Shown in pieces: positions 49,123 to 57,837 of a stretch of DNA of 64,000 bases. Position numbers and translations under genes: made by a program. This stretch comes from an uncultured Acidobacteriota bacterium (GTDB taxonomy: Bacteria > Acidobacteriota > Thermoanaerobaculia > UBA5066). The notes under the pieces were generated by a model that was not told the origin of the DNA, did not search any database, and saw nothing but the letters and a program-made list of their open reading frames with translations. The DNA lies in contig CAIMWE010000076.1 in the NCBI GenBank assembly GCA_903845115.1, positions 1 through 64,000 on the forward strand, given 5' to 3'. Each line of letters starts with the position of its first letter. The stretch's first letter is position 1.

Positions 49123-50057
49123 ACGCCACCGCGGAGGCGGCCGACGCGCGGCGGCTCGAGCTCGTCGGCGAGGCGCTCGGCCTCCCCGGCGTCTCCGGCC
49201 GCCTCGTCCCGCTCGCCGGGGACGCCGGGGGCCGGAGGTACTTCCGGCTGGACGGCGGCCTGCGGCGCGCCGTCCTGGTGGTCGTCTACCCCGAGGCCCG
49301 GTCGGCGGCCCAGGAGAACTGGCTGGCGATCCGCGGCGGCCTGCACTCCGCCGGCCTTCGGGTACCGGCCCTCCTCGCGGACGCCCCGGAGGCCGGCGCC
49401 GCTCTCATCGAGGACCTGGGCGACGTCGATTTCGCCACGGAGCTCCGCCGCGCGTCGCCCTCCGGGAAGCTCCTCCTGCTCGACGAGGCCGAACGGCTCC
49501 TCGACCCGCTCCGGTCGATCGACCCCGCTGTCGCCCGGCGCAACCCGCCGTTCGACGCCGCCTTCTTCGGCAAGGAGCTGGAGCACACCCGCTTCTGGGC
49601 CCTCGAGGGAGGTGGGACCACCCCCCTCTCTTCCCGGGATTCCTCCGACTGGGAGGAGCTCGCCGCGAGACTGGCCCGCGAGGCGGCGGACCCGTCCCTG
49701 AACGGTCCACTCGTTCCCGTCCACCGGGACTTTCACGCGAACAACCTCATCCGGACCGCCGACGGCGCGCTCGCGATGATCGACTTCCAGGACCTCCGGC
49801 TCGGTCCGCGGGACTACGACGGCGTCTCGCTCCGTTTCGAGAGGGCCGGGGCCGAGGCCCCGGCGCCGCCGGCCGGACGTTACCTGCCGGCGGTGTTGCT
49901 CCAGCGCGCCTGGAAGGTCCTGGGCACCTTCGAGAAGATGCTCCGGTGGGGACGGCCCGTCTACGCTCCCCACCGCGAGACCGCCAGGCGCGTGATCCGG
50001 GAGCGGACCGACCGGTCGAGCCCCTTTTTTCCTCTCCTCCGGTTCCTCGACCCATGA
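49119..50057 (+). CDS. Aminoglycoside-phosphotransferase-fold kinase (AmgK-like)
   Basis: The roughly 312-residue protein has a kinase-like fold: LVPLAGDAGGRRYFRL (N-lobe), ALIEDLGDVDFATEL, VPVHRDFHANNLI (H-x-D-x4-N catalytic loop, about residue 207) and LAMIDFQDLRLGPRDYD (Mg-binding D). It resembles sugar/amino-sugar kinases such as AmgK of cell-wall recycling. No ATG, GTG or TTG lies in frame near the homology start. AAGGAG (49104-49109) sits 9 bases before GTA 49119, which overlaps the preceding TAG stop. The next canonical in-frame start, GTG 49278, would delete the N-lobe start. The start is therefore uncertain. Confidence 0.8.
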   Translation, partial: VDATAEAADARRLELVGEALGLPGVSGRLVPLAGDAGGRRYFRLDGGLRRAVLVVVYPEARSAAQENWLAIRGGLHSAGLRVPALLADAPEAGAALIEDLGDVDFATELRRASPSGKLLLLDEAERLLDPLRSIDPAVARRNPPFDAAFFGKELEHTRFWALEGGGTTPLSSRDSSDWEELAARLAREAADPSLNGPLVPVHRDFHANNLIRTADGALAMIDFQDLRLGPRDYDGVSLRFERAGAEAPAPPAGRYLPAVLLQRAWKVLGTFEKMLRWGRPVYAPHRETARRVIRERTDRSSPFFPLLRFLDP

Positions 50058-50094
50058 CTCCAGCAGCCGCCTCGAGGGGCCCAGCCGGGAGGAG

Positions 50095-50100
50095 TATCAT
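50095..50100 (+). promoter_or_regulatory. Candidate -10 box TATCAT upstream of tatA
   Basis: GTATCAT (50094-50100) lies 29 bases before the GTG start of tatA and is identical to the heptamer at 47791-47797. The leader between contains CAGGAGG as the ribosome-binding site. Confidence 0.4.
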
Positions 50101-50129
50101 CCGGGCCGACTGAACTTCAGGAGGCGAAC

Positions 50130-50327
50130 GTGCCCAATCTCGGACTTCCCGAACTTCTACTCATCCTGGCGATCGTGGTGATCCTCTTCGGCGCCGGGAA
50201 GCTCCCCCAGCTCGGGAAGGGCCTAGGGGAGGGAATTCGCAACTTCAAGCAGTCCATGAAGGCAGGCGAGGACACCCCGAAGCCAACCGAGAAGGATGGG
50301 GATTCCGGCAAGCCGAAACAGGCCTAG
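50130..50327 (+). CDS. tatA: Sec-independent translocase subunit TatA/E
   Basis: The 65-residue protein has the standard TatA/E layout: a short N-terminus, a membrane helix ([23 protein letters not shown], about residues 6-28), a glycine hinge, an amphipathic helix ([16 protein letters not shown]) and an acidic/Lys-rich tail. TatA forms the pore for folded twin-arginine substrates with TatC, which is not in this window. GTG 50130 follows CAGGAGG. Confidence 0.93.
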   Translation: MPNLGLPELLLILAIVVILFGAGKLPQLGKGLGEGIRNFKQSMKAGEDTPKPTEKDGDSGKPKQA

Positions 50328-50436
50328 AAGCGCTCCGCCTTCTTCGCCCCCCCGCACCCGTTCGAGCCCGGGGGTCCGGTTCCGCGAGAGGGAGCGGGCG
50401 CGCCGCCGAGCCGGCTGGCCGTCCCCGGACCCTCCC

Positions 50437-50670
50437 TCACGTATCGTCGCGGCGCGAGCGGAGCGGTTTCACGTTCAGGATAGAGATCTTGGTGCGAAGG
50501 GTATTCCGGTGGATGCCCAGCGTCTTGGCAGCCCGGCCCATGTTTCCCAGGGAGCGGGTCACCGCCGCGGAGACGTATTTTTTCTCGAACTCCCGCTTCG
50601 CCGCTTCGAGGGGCACTCCCTTGGAAACCAGCTCGTCGATGATCCGTTGGAGTTGACCGTCAATCGTCAC
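50437..50670 (-). CDS. Fis-family helix-turn-helix DNA-binding protein
   Basis: The 77-residue protein has a C-terminal Fis-type HTH_8: AVTRSLGNMGRAAKTLGIHRNTLRTKI (about residues 36-62), like the DNA-binding end of NtrC-type activators and Fis. The N-terminal helix VSKGVPLEAAKREFEKKYV would provide dimerisation. It has no sensor or ATPase domain, so it is a stand-alone binding protein. The start is GTG 50670. It is convergent with tatA and upstream of nothing obvious on its strand. Confidence 0.8.
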   Translation of the reverse strand: MTIDGQLQRIIDELVSKGVPLEAAKREFEKKYVSAAVTRSLGNMGRAAKTLGIHRNTLRTKISILNVKPLRSRRDDT

Positions 50671-50792
50671 CAGAGCAGCTCCTCTACCGCGTCGATATCG
50701 TCGTCACCGAGGGGAGCGGGACGTTATCACGCGCCGACGAAAAGGGAAGGGCCGGAAGCTCCGCGAGGGCGGCGTCTCCCTCCGGCCCCGCG

Positions 50793-51662
50793 CTACTTCA
50801 GCTCGACCTCGTCCCCGAGCAGGATCGCGTCCCTGGAAACGACGACCTTGGCGACGGAGCTGCGCTCCCTCGTCATCAGGATCGCCGCCTCTCCCAGCAG
50901 CGTCCGGAGAGCTCCCGCCCGGTGACGGGTCCGGTAGACGGTCAGGAAGTCGCCGGGAGCCAGGCCGTCCTTCTCCCCGAGGTCCAGGAAGACGATCGAG
51001 TGCTGCGCGATGCCCGTGGCGCTGTCGAAGGCGTGAACGATGTGCCCGGTGACCTTGCCGTTCGGCGTGTCGCACTGCGTCACGAGCTTCGACCGGCGAA
51101 CCAGCGGGATCGGCACCGGCTCGAACGGGAGGAGGACGTCACCGATTTCCGTCTCCTCGCAGGCGGAGACGATCTCGGCGATGGAGGAAGTCTCCTGGGC
51201 GCACGTGATGCGGAGCCGCGCCGGTGTCCGGTAGATGCGCCCGATCGTCTTTTCCGGCGCTCCCGCCTTCGCCACCAGCACGTCGGGACGGCAGACCCAG
51301 AATTCCTGTCCGTCCTTTGCTCCGCGGTTCTTCCCGATGTCGATGTAGACGACCTCCAGGGGACTGAACACGCTCTGCGTGTCGATCTTCGCCGCGCTCA
51401 CGACCGAGCCGACGAACTTCTCCGACTCGTCGCCGAGCCACCCGGAGCAGTAGACGTCGGCGTCGACGCCGATCGCGACCGGGCCCGCCTTCGCGCTCGA
51501 GAACGCGTCGTGGGAGTCGAGCCTCCGCGGCGGCTCGGAGGGGGCCGGCGACATGGTCCGGGCAGCCTGGGTGGAGGCCGAAGGGACGCCATCCGCGGCC
51601 ATCACCGACAACCCGATGAGCCCCACGGTCCCGACCAGGGCAGAGCAGACGACTTTACGCAT
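50793..51662 (-). CDS. Exported protein with FlgT-C-like repeats
   Basis: The 289-residue protein has a signal peptide (residues 1-22, ending SVMAADG). Two copies of a motif of the type VVYIDIGKNRGAKDGQEFWVCR and SIVFLDLGEKDGLAPGDFLTVYR occur, about residues 106-128 and 222-245. These resemble the C-terminal repeats of FlgT and other envelope proteins. No flagellar genes are in the window, so a general envelope role is more likely. It follows bamD after 105 bases on the same strand. Confidence 0.65.
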   Translation of the reverse strand: MRKVVCSALVGTVGLIGLSVMAADGVPSASTQAARTMSPAPSEPPRRLDSHDAFSSAKAGPVAIGVDADVYCSGWLGDESEKFVGSVVSAAKIDTQSVFSPLEVVYIDIGKNRGAKDGQEFWVCRPDVLVAKAGAPEKTIGRIYRTPARLRITCAQETSSIAEIVSACEETEIGDVLLPFEPVPIPLVRRSKLVTQCDTPNGKVTGHIVHAFDSATGIAQHSIVFLDLGEKDGLAPGDFLTVYRTRHRAGALRTLLGEAAILMTRERSSVAKVVVSRDAILLGDEVELK

Positions 51663-51767
51663 CAGGACCTCCTGGCCGGAGCCAGCCGAAACGATCGACT
51701 TTTTTCGCCCGAGGGGAATGAGCCGGAAGCGTTGCCTTCCACCAAGTTACTCCAAACGGGACAGATG

Positions 51768-52628
51768 TCAACGAGCCCCGCCTCCGGAGGCCGGGACGCC
51801 CGCCGAGGGAAGGGCCTTCACCGGAGGGAGTTTCTTCGCCCACTTGCTCGCCGGAAAATCGGTTCGGAGGCGGGCCCAGAGCGCCGCCGATTCGTCGCCG
51901 TGCCCCATCTTCCTCTCGGCGAGACCGTTCTCGTAGAGCACCCGATCGATGCCCAGGTAGTCGGGAAACGCCGCCAGGACGCCGGCGTACCGTCCCTTCG
52001 CCGCGAGGTAGGCCCTGCGGTGAAGATAGAAATTCGCGACGCGAAATTCGTGCTCGGCCATGAGGTTCCTCATGACGAGGTAGCGGCTTCGGGCTTCCGA
52101 CGCCCACGGGGAATCCGGGAAGCTCTGCAGGAATTCCCGGTAGCTGGTGAGGGCCAGCCTCGTGTTCGTCTGGTCCCTCTCGGGCTGCTCGGCCTGGCGG
52201 TCCGACGTCTGGGCCAGACGGAACAGAGCGTAGTCCGCCTTCGGGTGCGAGGGATAGCGGTTCCGGAAGTCCTTGTAGCGCGACTGCGCCTCCATGTAGC
52301 CCAGAGGGGTCTTCTCCTCGAAATACGAGTCCGCGAGGCGGAGGGCGGCCTGCTTTCCGATCGGGTCGCTCGCGTAGTTCTCCGCGACGAACCGGAGGTA
52401 CTGGCGCCCGCTCTCGTACTTCCTCTTGGAGACGAGCGCCTCGCCCCGGGCGTAGGCCTCCTCCTTCGGCATCGACAGGAGCTCGCGAGTCAGCTTGGCC
52501 GCGGAGTCGGTCGAGCTGCACGCGCCGAGAAACGCGGTCGAGAGGATCGCCAGGACCGGGACTAAGGCGCCCCGAAGGCGACGGTCTTTCCGGGATGAAT
52601 CCACCACTTGCTCCCTTTCCACTCTCAC
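51768..52628 (-). CDS. bamD: Outer membrane assembly lipoprotein BamD
   Basis: The 286-residue protein has a lipobox LSTAFLGAC (Cys near residue 37) and five TPR-like repeats: YARGEALVSKRKYESGRQYLRFVAENYASDPIG, then SRYKDFRNRYPSHPKADYALFRLAQ, and so on. A conserved NLMAEHEFRVANFYLHRRAYLAAKGRY block follows. BamD is the essential lipoprotein of the BAM complex that inserts outer-membrane beta-barrels. The GTG start (52628) overlaps the stop of the PASTA gene (GTGA). A Gly/Ala-rich tail ends the protein. Confidence 0.88.
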   Translation of the reverse strand: MRVEREQVVDSSRKDRRLRGALVPVLAILSTAFLGACSSTDSAAKLTRELLSMPKEEAYARGEALVSKRKYESGRQYLRFVAENYASDPIGKQAALRLADSYFEEKTPLGYMEAQSRYKDFRNRYPSHPKADYALFRLAQTSDRQAEQPERDQTNTRLALTSYREFLQSFPDSPWASEARSRYLVMRNLMAEHEFRVANFYLHRRAYLAAKGRYAGVLAAFPDYLGIDRVLYENGLAERKMGHGDESAALWARLRTDFPASKWAKKLPPVKALPSAGVPASGGGAR

Positions 52629-53350
52629 GCGGGCGGCGCCTCGGACATGGCGACGACGAAGGAGAGCGTGTCCTTGAACGTGACAGGATAACCGGACTGG
52701 GGATACTGGCGGAGGATCGTTCCCGCTGCCGCCCCCTCGTACGCCTGGCCCTTGACGCCGCCGATCCGGAAGCCGCGCGCCTCGAATGCGGCCCGGACCT
52801 TCTCGAAGTCCCGGCCGATCAGGTCGGGCATCACGTACGCGACGTCCGGCGATCCGCGGGTCAGGAGGAGGTCGACGGTCGCTTCCGGTGGCGCCGTCGC
52901 CCCTGGCGCAATCCCCTGGGCCACCACCCCCGTCCCCGGCAACCTGGTCACCGAGACGGCTCCCTCCCGGAGACCGTTCCTCGTCAGGGAGAGCGAGGCG
53001 GTCCGCTCCGTCATCCCCGACAGCTCGGGGACGCGGATCGTCTTCGGGCCGAGGGAGAGGTGCACCCGGATCGTCTGCCCCGCCTTGACCTCGGTGCGGG
53101 GGAGAGGCACCTGGCCGCGGATCCGATGGGGCGGAATCTCCTCGTTGAAATCCGCGCGCGCCACGTCGACCGTGACGCGGAGGCCGCGACTCGCCGCGAG
53201 GGCGGACGCGTCCTCGACCGACAGCTTCGTGAGGTCGGGAGCCTCGAGCGACTTGCCCAGGACGAACCGGGAGAACGAGATCCAGGCGGCAGCGACCAGG
53301 ACCGCGGCCAGGATGAGGGTGTACATCACGCGCCCGAGGATCCCTCCCAT
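52625..53350 (-). CDS. Membrane-anchored PASTA domain protein
   Basis: The 241-residue protein has one N-terminal membrane helix (about residues 9-27) and three PASTA domains: APDLTKLSVEDASALAASRGL (about 37-104), VPELSGMTERTASLSLTRNGL (about 107-170) and MPDLIGRDFEKVRAAFEARGF (about 174-236). PASTA domains bind peptidoglycan or beta-lactam-like groups; here no kinase domain is attached. It is translationally coupled to bamD (GTGA overlap), suggesting an envelope function near BAM. Confidence 0.88.
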   Translation of the reverse strand: MGGILGRVMYTLILAAVLVAAAWISFSRFVLGKSLEAPDLTKLSVEDASALAASRGLRVTVDVARADFNEEIPPHRIRGQVPLPRTEVKAGQTIRVHLSLGPKTIRVPELSGMTERTASLSLTRNGLREGAVSVTRLPGTGVVAQGIAPGATAPPEATVDLLLTRGSPDVAYVMPDLIGRDFEKVRAAFEARGFRIGGVKGQAYEGAAAGTILRQYPQSGYPVTFKDTLSFVVAMSEAPPA

Positions 53351-53420
53351 TTCACCCCGAATTTAGCAGGCCAGGCGTCCGCTTGACTCCGGGGGCCCGC
53401 GAAGTGAGACTGAGTATCCG

Positions 53421-54413
53421 ATGGTTGGCTCGCTCCGCCCCGTTTCGACCTCCGGCCCGGGCCGCCCGGGGAGCGCTCTCCCCCTGGCCCGGGCCGACCT
53501 CCACGTCCACACCAACGCTTCGATCTTCAAGTATTTCCGCGCGGCGAATTCCCATGATTCGTACAACGAGCCCGAGGAGGTGTACCGGCTCGCCAAGGCC
53601 CGGGGCATGGACTTCGTGACCTTCAGCGATCACGACACGATCGAGGGGGCGCTCCGCTTCCAGGACCGGCATCCGGATCTGACCGACTTCTTCGTCTCCG
53701 TCGAGGTGGAGACGTTCTTTCCGCGCACCGGGCACCGGATCCACGTCAACGTCTTCGACGTCAGCCGGGCCCAGCACGCCGTGATCGACCGGAAGCGGAA
53801 GAGCATCTTCGACCTCGTCGACTATCTCCGCGCCGAACGGCTCCTCTATTCCGCGAACCACCTCTTCCAGTCGTACCGGATGAGGCAGGCGCCGGAGGAT
53901 TTCTTCGAGACGATGCTCTCGCTCTTCGACGTGTTCGAGGTGAAGAACGGGTCGATGGCCTACCAGCACAACGCCCTCGTGGAGGACCTCCTGACCGCGG
54001 CCCGAGGAAAACGGGGGACGCTCGCGCTGGTCGGAGGGTCGGACGCCCACACCTACCCGCCCATCGCGTCGGTCTTCACGCTGGCCCCCGCGGCGAACTG
54101 GCGGGACTTCCTCGGCGCGATCCGCCGGGGCGAGTGCGTCTCCTGGGGAACCGAGATGGGCTTCACGAACGTTCTCCGGGACACCTATCGGATGCTGGGG
54201 AAGTACTACCGGTCGGTCACCGACTTCCGGAATCCCGAGTTCACCGCCCGGGAGAAGACCCGGCACTTCCTCCTCTCGCTCGCGTCCCTTCCCCTCGCCG
54301 CGTCGGGTTTTCCCGCCGCCGTCCTCTCCCTCAACTACGCCAAGCAGATCGCCCTCTCCAGGAACCTGAAGAAGCGCTTCGCGCGGAGAGGCCTCTCGGG
54401 ACGGACGTCGTGA
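53421..54413 (+). CDS. PHP-domain metal-dependent phosphoesterase
   Basis: The 330-residue protein has the four PHP metal motifs: ADLHVHTNAS (about residue 26), FSDHDTIEGAL, a middle HxH-like segment (YSANHLFQSY) and GGSDAHTYPP. PHP enzymes hydrolyse phosphoesters, and some act on nucleotides or 3'-5' bisphosphates. The C-terminal part has a hydrophobic region (about 282-302). It is coupled to the endonuclease IV gene by a GTGA overlap, which hints at nucleic-acid repair or degradation. Confidence 0.82.
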   Translation: MVGSLRPVSTSGPGRPGSALPLARADLHVHTNASIFKYFRAANSHDSYNEPEEVYRLAKARGMDFVTFSDHDTIEGALRFQDRHPDLTDFFVSVEVETFFPRTGHRIHVNVFDVSRAQHAVIDRKRKSIFDLVDYLRAERLLYSANHLFQSYRMRQAPEDFFETMLSLFDVFEVKNGSMAYQHNALVEDLLTAARGKRGTLALVGGSDAHTYPPIASVFTLAPAANWRDFLGAIRRGECVSWGTEMGFTNVLRDTYRMLGKYYRSVTDFRNPEFTAREKTRHFLLSLASLPLAASGFPAAVLSLNYAKQIALSRNLKKRFARRGLSGRTS

Positions 54414-55288
54414 CCGGCCGGGGGCCTCTCGTCGGCGCGCACATGAGCGTCGCCGGCGGTCTCGAGAAGGCGGTCGAACGAGGCGTGGCGGTCGGTTGCC
54501 GCACCATCCAGCTCTTCACGAGGAACTCGAACCAGTGGGCCGGCAAGCCGGTGTCCGACGCGGAAGCCGCCACCTTCAGGGCCGCGGCGGCCGCGGCCGG
54601 TTTCGCCCCGCTCGTCTCCCATTCCGCGTACCTGATCAACCTCGGCTCCTCCGACCCGCTCATCCGCGCTCGCTCGGCCGCGGCGCTCGGCGACGAGCTG
54701 GTCCGGTGTCACCGGCTCGGCATCCCGTTCCTCGTCCTTCACCCCGGGACGCACGGGGGCGAGGGCGAGGAGACCGGGATCGACCGGATCGCCCGGGGGG
54801 TCGATGCGGCGCTCGAGACCGCTGGGGTGGACGGGGTGGACGTGCTGCTGGAGACCGCCGCGGGACAGGGCTCGTGCGTCGGGCATTCGTTCGCCCAGCT
54901 GAAGGCGATCCGGGATCGGTCGTCGGCTCCCGGCCGGATCGGCGTCTGCTTCGACACCTGCCACGTCCATGCGGCGGGATACGACGTCGTCTCCGCGGAG
55001 GGCTGGCGGCGGACGCTCGGCGAGCTGGACGACCGGGTCGGCCTTTCCCTCGTCAAGGTGATCCACGCCAACGACTCGAAGAAGGAGCGGGGGTGCCGGG
55101 TGGACCGGCACGAGAGGATCGGCCACGGGGCGATGGGGGAGAAGGCGTTCGGCAACGTGATGCGGGAGAGGGCGTTCCGGACGGTCCCCAAGATCCTCGA
55201 GACTCCCAAGGACGATTCCGGGGCGTGGGACCGGGAAGGGCTCGCGGCCCTGAGGCGCCTGGCCGGTCGGAGCCGGCCAGGCGGCTAG
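54410..55288 (+). CDS. nfo: Endonuclease IV (AP endonuclease)
   Basis: The 292-residue protein is full length for Nfo: GAHMSVAGGLEKAVERG (N-terminal signature), CRTIQLFTRNSNQWAGK, VSHSAYLINLGSSDP, LVLHPGTHGGEGEETGI (zinc site), LLETAAGQGSCVGHSF, CFDTCHVHAAGYD and VIHANDSKKERGCRVDRHERIGHG with the final zinc ligands. It cleaves 5' to abasic sites in DNA. The start is GTG 54410, overlapping the PHP stop. Its TAG stop shares one CTAG with the convergent rseP gene. Confidence 0.95.
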   Translation: MTGRGPLVGAHMSVAGGLEKAVERGVAVGCRTIQLFTRNSNQWAGKPVSDAEAATFRAAAAAAGFAPLVSHSAYLINLGSSDPLIRARSAAALGDELVRCHRLGIPFLVLHPGTHGGEGEETGIDRIARGVDAALETAGVDGVDVLLETAAGQGSCVGHSFAQLKAIRDRSSAPGRIGVCFDTCHVHAAGYDVVSAEGWRRTLGELDDRVGLSLVKVIHANDSKKERGCRVDRHERIGHGAMGEKAFGNVMRERAFRTVPKILETPKDDSGAWDREGLAALRRLAGRSRPGG

Positions 55289-56619
55289 AAGCTCACGTTC
55301 TTGACGACGTCGAAGGCCAGCACCGTCACCATCAGGAGCACGAGGAAGACGAACCCGGCCTGAAGGAGCCGTTCCTTCACCTTCAGCGAGAAGTCGCGGC
55401 GGACCGCCGCCTCGACGAGGGTGATCAGGATCTGCCCCCCGTCCAGGAGCGGGACCGGCAGGAGGTTCAGGATCCCGAGCTGGAGCGACAGGATTCCCAT
55501 CAGTCCGAGGAGCGGGGCGAGGCCGGTCCTCGCCGCCTCGCCCGAGAACTTCGCGATGTCGATCGGCCCGGAGAGCTGCCGGATCGAGCCGGTGCCGCGG
55601 ACGAGGCGTCCCACCGTCGCGAAGGTCGTCCGGGTCTGCTGGACGTTCTCCTCCCAGGAGGCGGCCAGCGCCGCGAGCGGGGCGAGGCTTCTGCGCACCA
55701 TCTCGGTCCGGGGGGCGAACCCGATCTTCCAGGAGCTCGCCTCCTTTCTCGGGACGATGGCGATCGTGACGCGCCCTTCCGGACGCTCGACGACGAACTC
55801 GATCGGGGACGGCCCGAGGTCGCCGAACCTCGCCGACGCTTCCCTGACCCGGCGGACGACCTCGTAGTACCCGGAGACCGGGCGCCCTCCCACGGAGACG
55901 ATCCGGTCGCCGGCCTTGAGTCCTGCCTTGGCCCCCGGGTATCCCGGGACGAGCCGGTCCACGATCGGGGGAAGGTCGGGGTTGAGGCCGGTGTACCCGA
56001 TGTCGTACTTCGTCTGCGGCTCCGGGCGCAGCTCCAGCTCGATCGCCTTTCCCTCCCGGAGCAGGCCGACCCGGATCAGCTCGCGAGGCGCGAGCCCCAG
56101 GTCCATCTCGACCTCGCGCCAGGTCGAGACCGGCCGCCCGGAGAGCGCGACGATCCGGTCGTCGACCTTCACGCCGGCCTTCTCCGCCGGGCTTCCCGCG
56201 TCGACGTGCTTCACCACCGGGGCCTCTTCCTGGTACTTCGGGACCTCCATCCCGATCGTCAGGGCTCCCGCGGTGAGGAGGAGGGCGAGGACCAGGTTGA
56301 CGCCGGGACCGGCGAAGAGGACGAGGAGACGTTGCCACCTGGGGGCGACAGCCGGAGCGACCGCTTCGGTCCCCGAGACGACGTCGCTCTCGTCGGGTCC
56401 CAGGCCGACGATCTTGACGTATCCGCCGAGAGGGATCATCGAGACGCGGTAGTCGGTCTCCTTCCTCTTGAACCCGAAGATGCGCTTGCCGAACCCGATG
56501 GAGAAGACCTCTACCGGGAGACGGAAGAGCTTCGCGACCGTGAAGTGACCTCCCTCGTGGAAGACGATGAGGAAGGAGAGGACGAAGAAGAGGGCCAGGA
56601 TGTTGGTCGGGATGTTCAT
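55285..56619 (-). CDS. rseP: RseP-type site-2 intramembrane metalloprotease
   Basis: The 444-residue protein has HEGGH (HExxH zinc site, about residues 21-25) in the first helix, two PDZ domains (about 120-195 and 210-300: VDAGSPAEKAGVKVDDRIV; YPGAKAGLKAGDRIVSV), and NLLPVPLLDGGQI (LDG zinc ligand) in a late helix. Site-2 proteases cleave anti-sigma factors in the inner membrane. It is the last gene of the operon uppS-cdsA-dxr-rseP, a conserved order. Its stop interlocks with nfo in CTAG. Confidence 0.94.
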   Translation of the reverse strand: MNIPTNILALFFVLSFLIVFHEGGHFTVAKLFRLPVEVFSIGFGKRIFGFKRKETDYRVSMIPLGGYVKIVGLGPDESDVVSGTEAVAPAVAPRWQRLLVLFAGPGVNLVLALLLTAGALTIGMEVPKYQEEAPVVKHVDAGSPAEKAGVKVDDRIVALSGRPVSTWREVEMDLGLAPRELIRVGLLREGKAIELELRPEPQTKYDIGYTGLNPDLPPIVDRLVPGYPGAKAGLKAGDRIVSVGGRPVSGYYEVVRRVREASARFGDLGPSPIEFVVERPEGRVTIAIVPRKEASSWKIGFAPRTEMVRRSLAPLAALAASWEENVQQTRTTFATVGRLVRGTGSIRQLSGPIDIAKFSGEAARTGLAPLLGLMGILSLQLGILNLLPVPLLDGGQILITLVEAAVRRDFSLKVKERLLQAGFVFLVLLMVTVLAFDVVKNVSF

Positions 56620-56631
56620 TCGTGACCGTTT

Positions 56632-57837
56632 CTACGCCTCGCCGCGGGAGGCGGTTGCAGGAGAAGGGGAGGCCGCGGCGGCGGCGATGACTTCGGTGGC
56701 CTCGCGCCGGGCCCAGGCGTCCACGTCGAGGGCCTGAGCGATCGACTCCAGCCGGGCGGACCGGTGCCGGTCAAGGACACGAGCGACGGTGTCGACGATG
56801 GCGGAATACGGAATCCTCTGGGCGAGGAAGGCCGCCACGGCCTCCTCGTTGGCCGCGTTCAGGGCCGCCGGGGCCGTCCCCCCTTGCTCGAGCGCCGCGT
56901 AGGCCAGACGGAGGGCCGGGAACCGGGCCTCCTCGACGGGGAAGAACTCGAGGCGGCCGAGAGCGGTCACGTCCAGGCGTGGGAGGAAGGCCGGAATCCG
57001 CTCCGGCCAGGTCAGCGCGTAGAGGATCGGGAATCGCATGTCGTTCGGGGACATCTGGGCGATGACCGAGCCGTCCACGTATTCCACCATCGAGTGGACG
57101 ATGGACTGGGGGTGGATGACGACGCCGATGCGGGACCCGGGGACGTCGAAGAGCCACCGCGCCTCGATCACCTCCAACCCCTTGTTCATCATCGTCGCCG
57201 AGTCGATCGTGATCTTCTGCCCCATCTTCCAGGTCGGGTGCGCGAGGGCGTCGGCCAGGGTGATGGAAGGGAAAGTCTCCAGGGGCCGCGAGCGGAAGGG
57301 CCCCCCCGAGGCCGTCAGGACCAGGCGGTCGACTTCTCCCGCGGTTCCCGCCCGGAGAGCCTGGTGGAGGGCGCAGTGCTCGGAGTCGACCGGGATGACC
57401 GAGGCCCCGGAATCCCGGGCGGCCGCCATGACGAGCTCTCCCGCGACGACGAGGGCTTCCTTGTTCGCGAGGGCGAGGTCCTTCCCGAGCCGGGCCGCTT
57501 CCCAGGCGGGCCTGAGCCCGGCCGAGCCGACCACTCCCCCCAGGACGACGTCGGCCTCGGGCAGCGTCGCCACGTCGACGAGGCCCTGTTCCCCCCAACC
57601 CACCCGGAGCCCTGGAAACTCCTGGCGGAGACGGTCCGCGTCTCCCTTTTCCGCCACCGAGACCACGAGGGGGCGGTGTTCCGCGATCGCCGGGAGGAAC
57701 GCGTCGAGGTTCCTCCCCGCGGCCATCGAGACGATCCGGAAGCGGGCAGGGTGCGCCCGCACGACGGATCGGGCGGAGGTTCCGATCGAGCCGGTCGCCC
57801 CGAGGAGCGCGACCGAACGGGTCGCTCTTCCCGTCAC
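56632..57837 (-). CDS. dxr: 1-deoxy-D-xylulose 5-phosphate reductoisomerase
   Basis: The 401-residue protein has the NADPH-binding LLGATGSIGTSARSVV (GATGSIG), LALANKEALVVAGEL (NKE substrate motif), IPVDSEHCALHQAL, TASGGPFR, HPTWKMGQKITIDSATMMNKGLEVIEA (DSATMMNK metal/substrate motif) and HPQSIVHSMVEYVDGSVIAQM. It makes MEP, the second step of the MEP isoprenoid pathway. The GTG start (57837) overlaps the cdsA stop (GTGA). Upstream uppS consumes pathway products, so the operon links isoprenoid and envelope synthesis. Confidence 0.95.
   Translation of the reverse strand: MTGRATRSVALLGATGSIGTSARSVVRAHPARFRIVSMAAGRNLDAFLPAIAEHRPLVVSVAEKGDADRLRQEFPGLRVGWGEQGLVDVATLPEADVVLGGVVGSAGLRPAWEAARLGKDLALANKEALVVAGELVMAAARDSGASVIPVDSEHCALHQALRAGTAGEVDRLVLTASGGPFRSRPLETFPSITLADALAHPTWKMGQKITIDSATMMNKGLEVIEARWLFDVPGSRIGVVIHPQSIVHSMVEYVDGSVIAQMSPNDMRFPILYALTWPERIPAFLPRLDVTALGRLEFFPVEEARFPALRLAYAALEQGGTAPAALNAANEEAVAAFLAQRIPYSAIVDTVARVLDRHRSARLESIAQALDVDAWARREATEVIAAAAASPSPATASRGEA

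Noticed and set aside
50371-50436. Inverted repeat GGGTCCGG / CCGGACCC between tatA and the Fis-type gene
   Set aside because: An eight-base match with a spacer of nearly fifty bases is easily expected by chance at this base composition.
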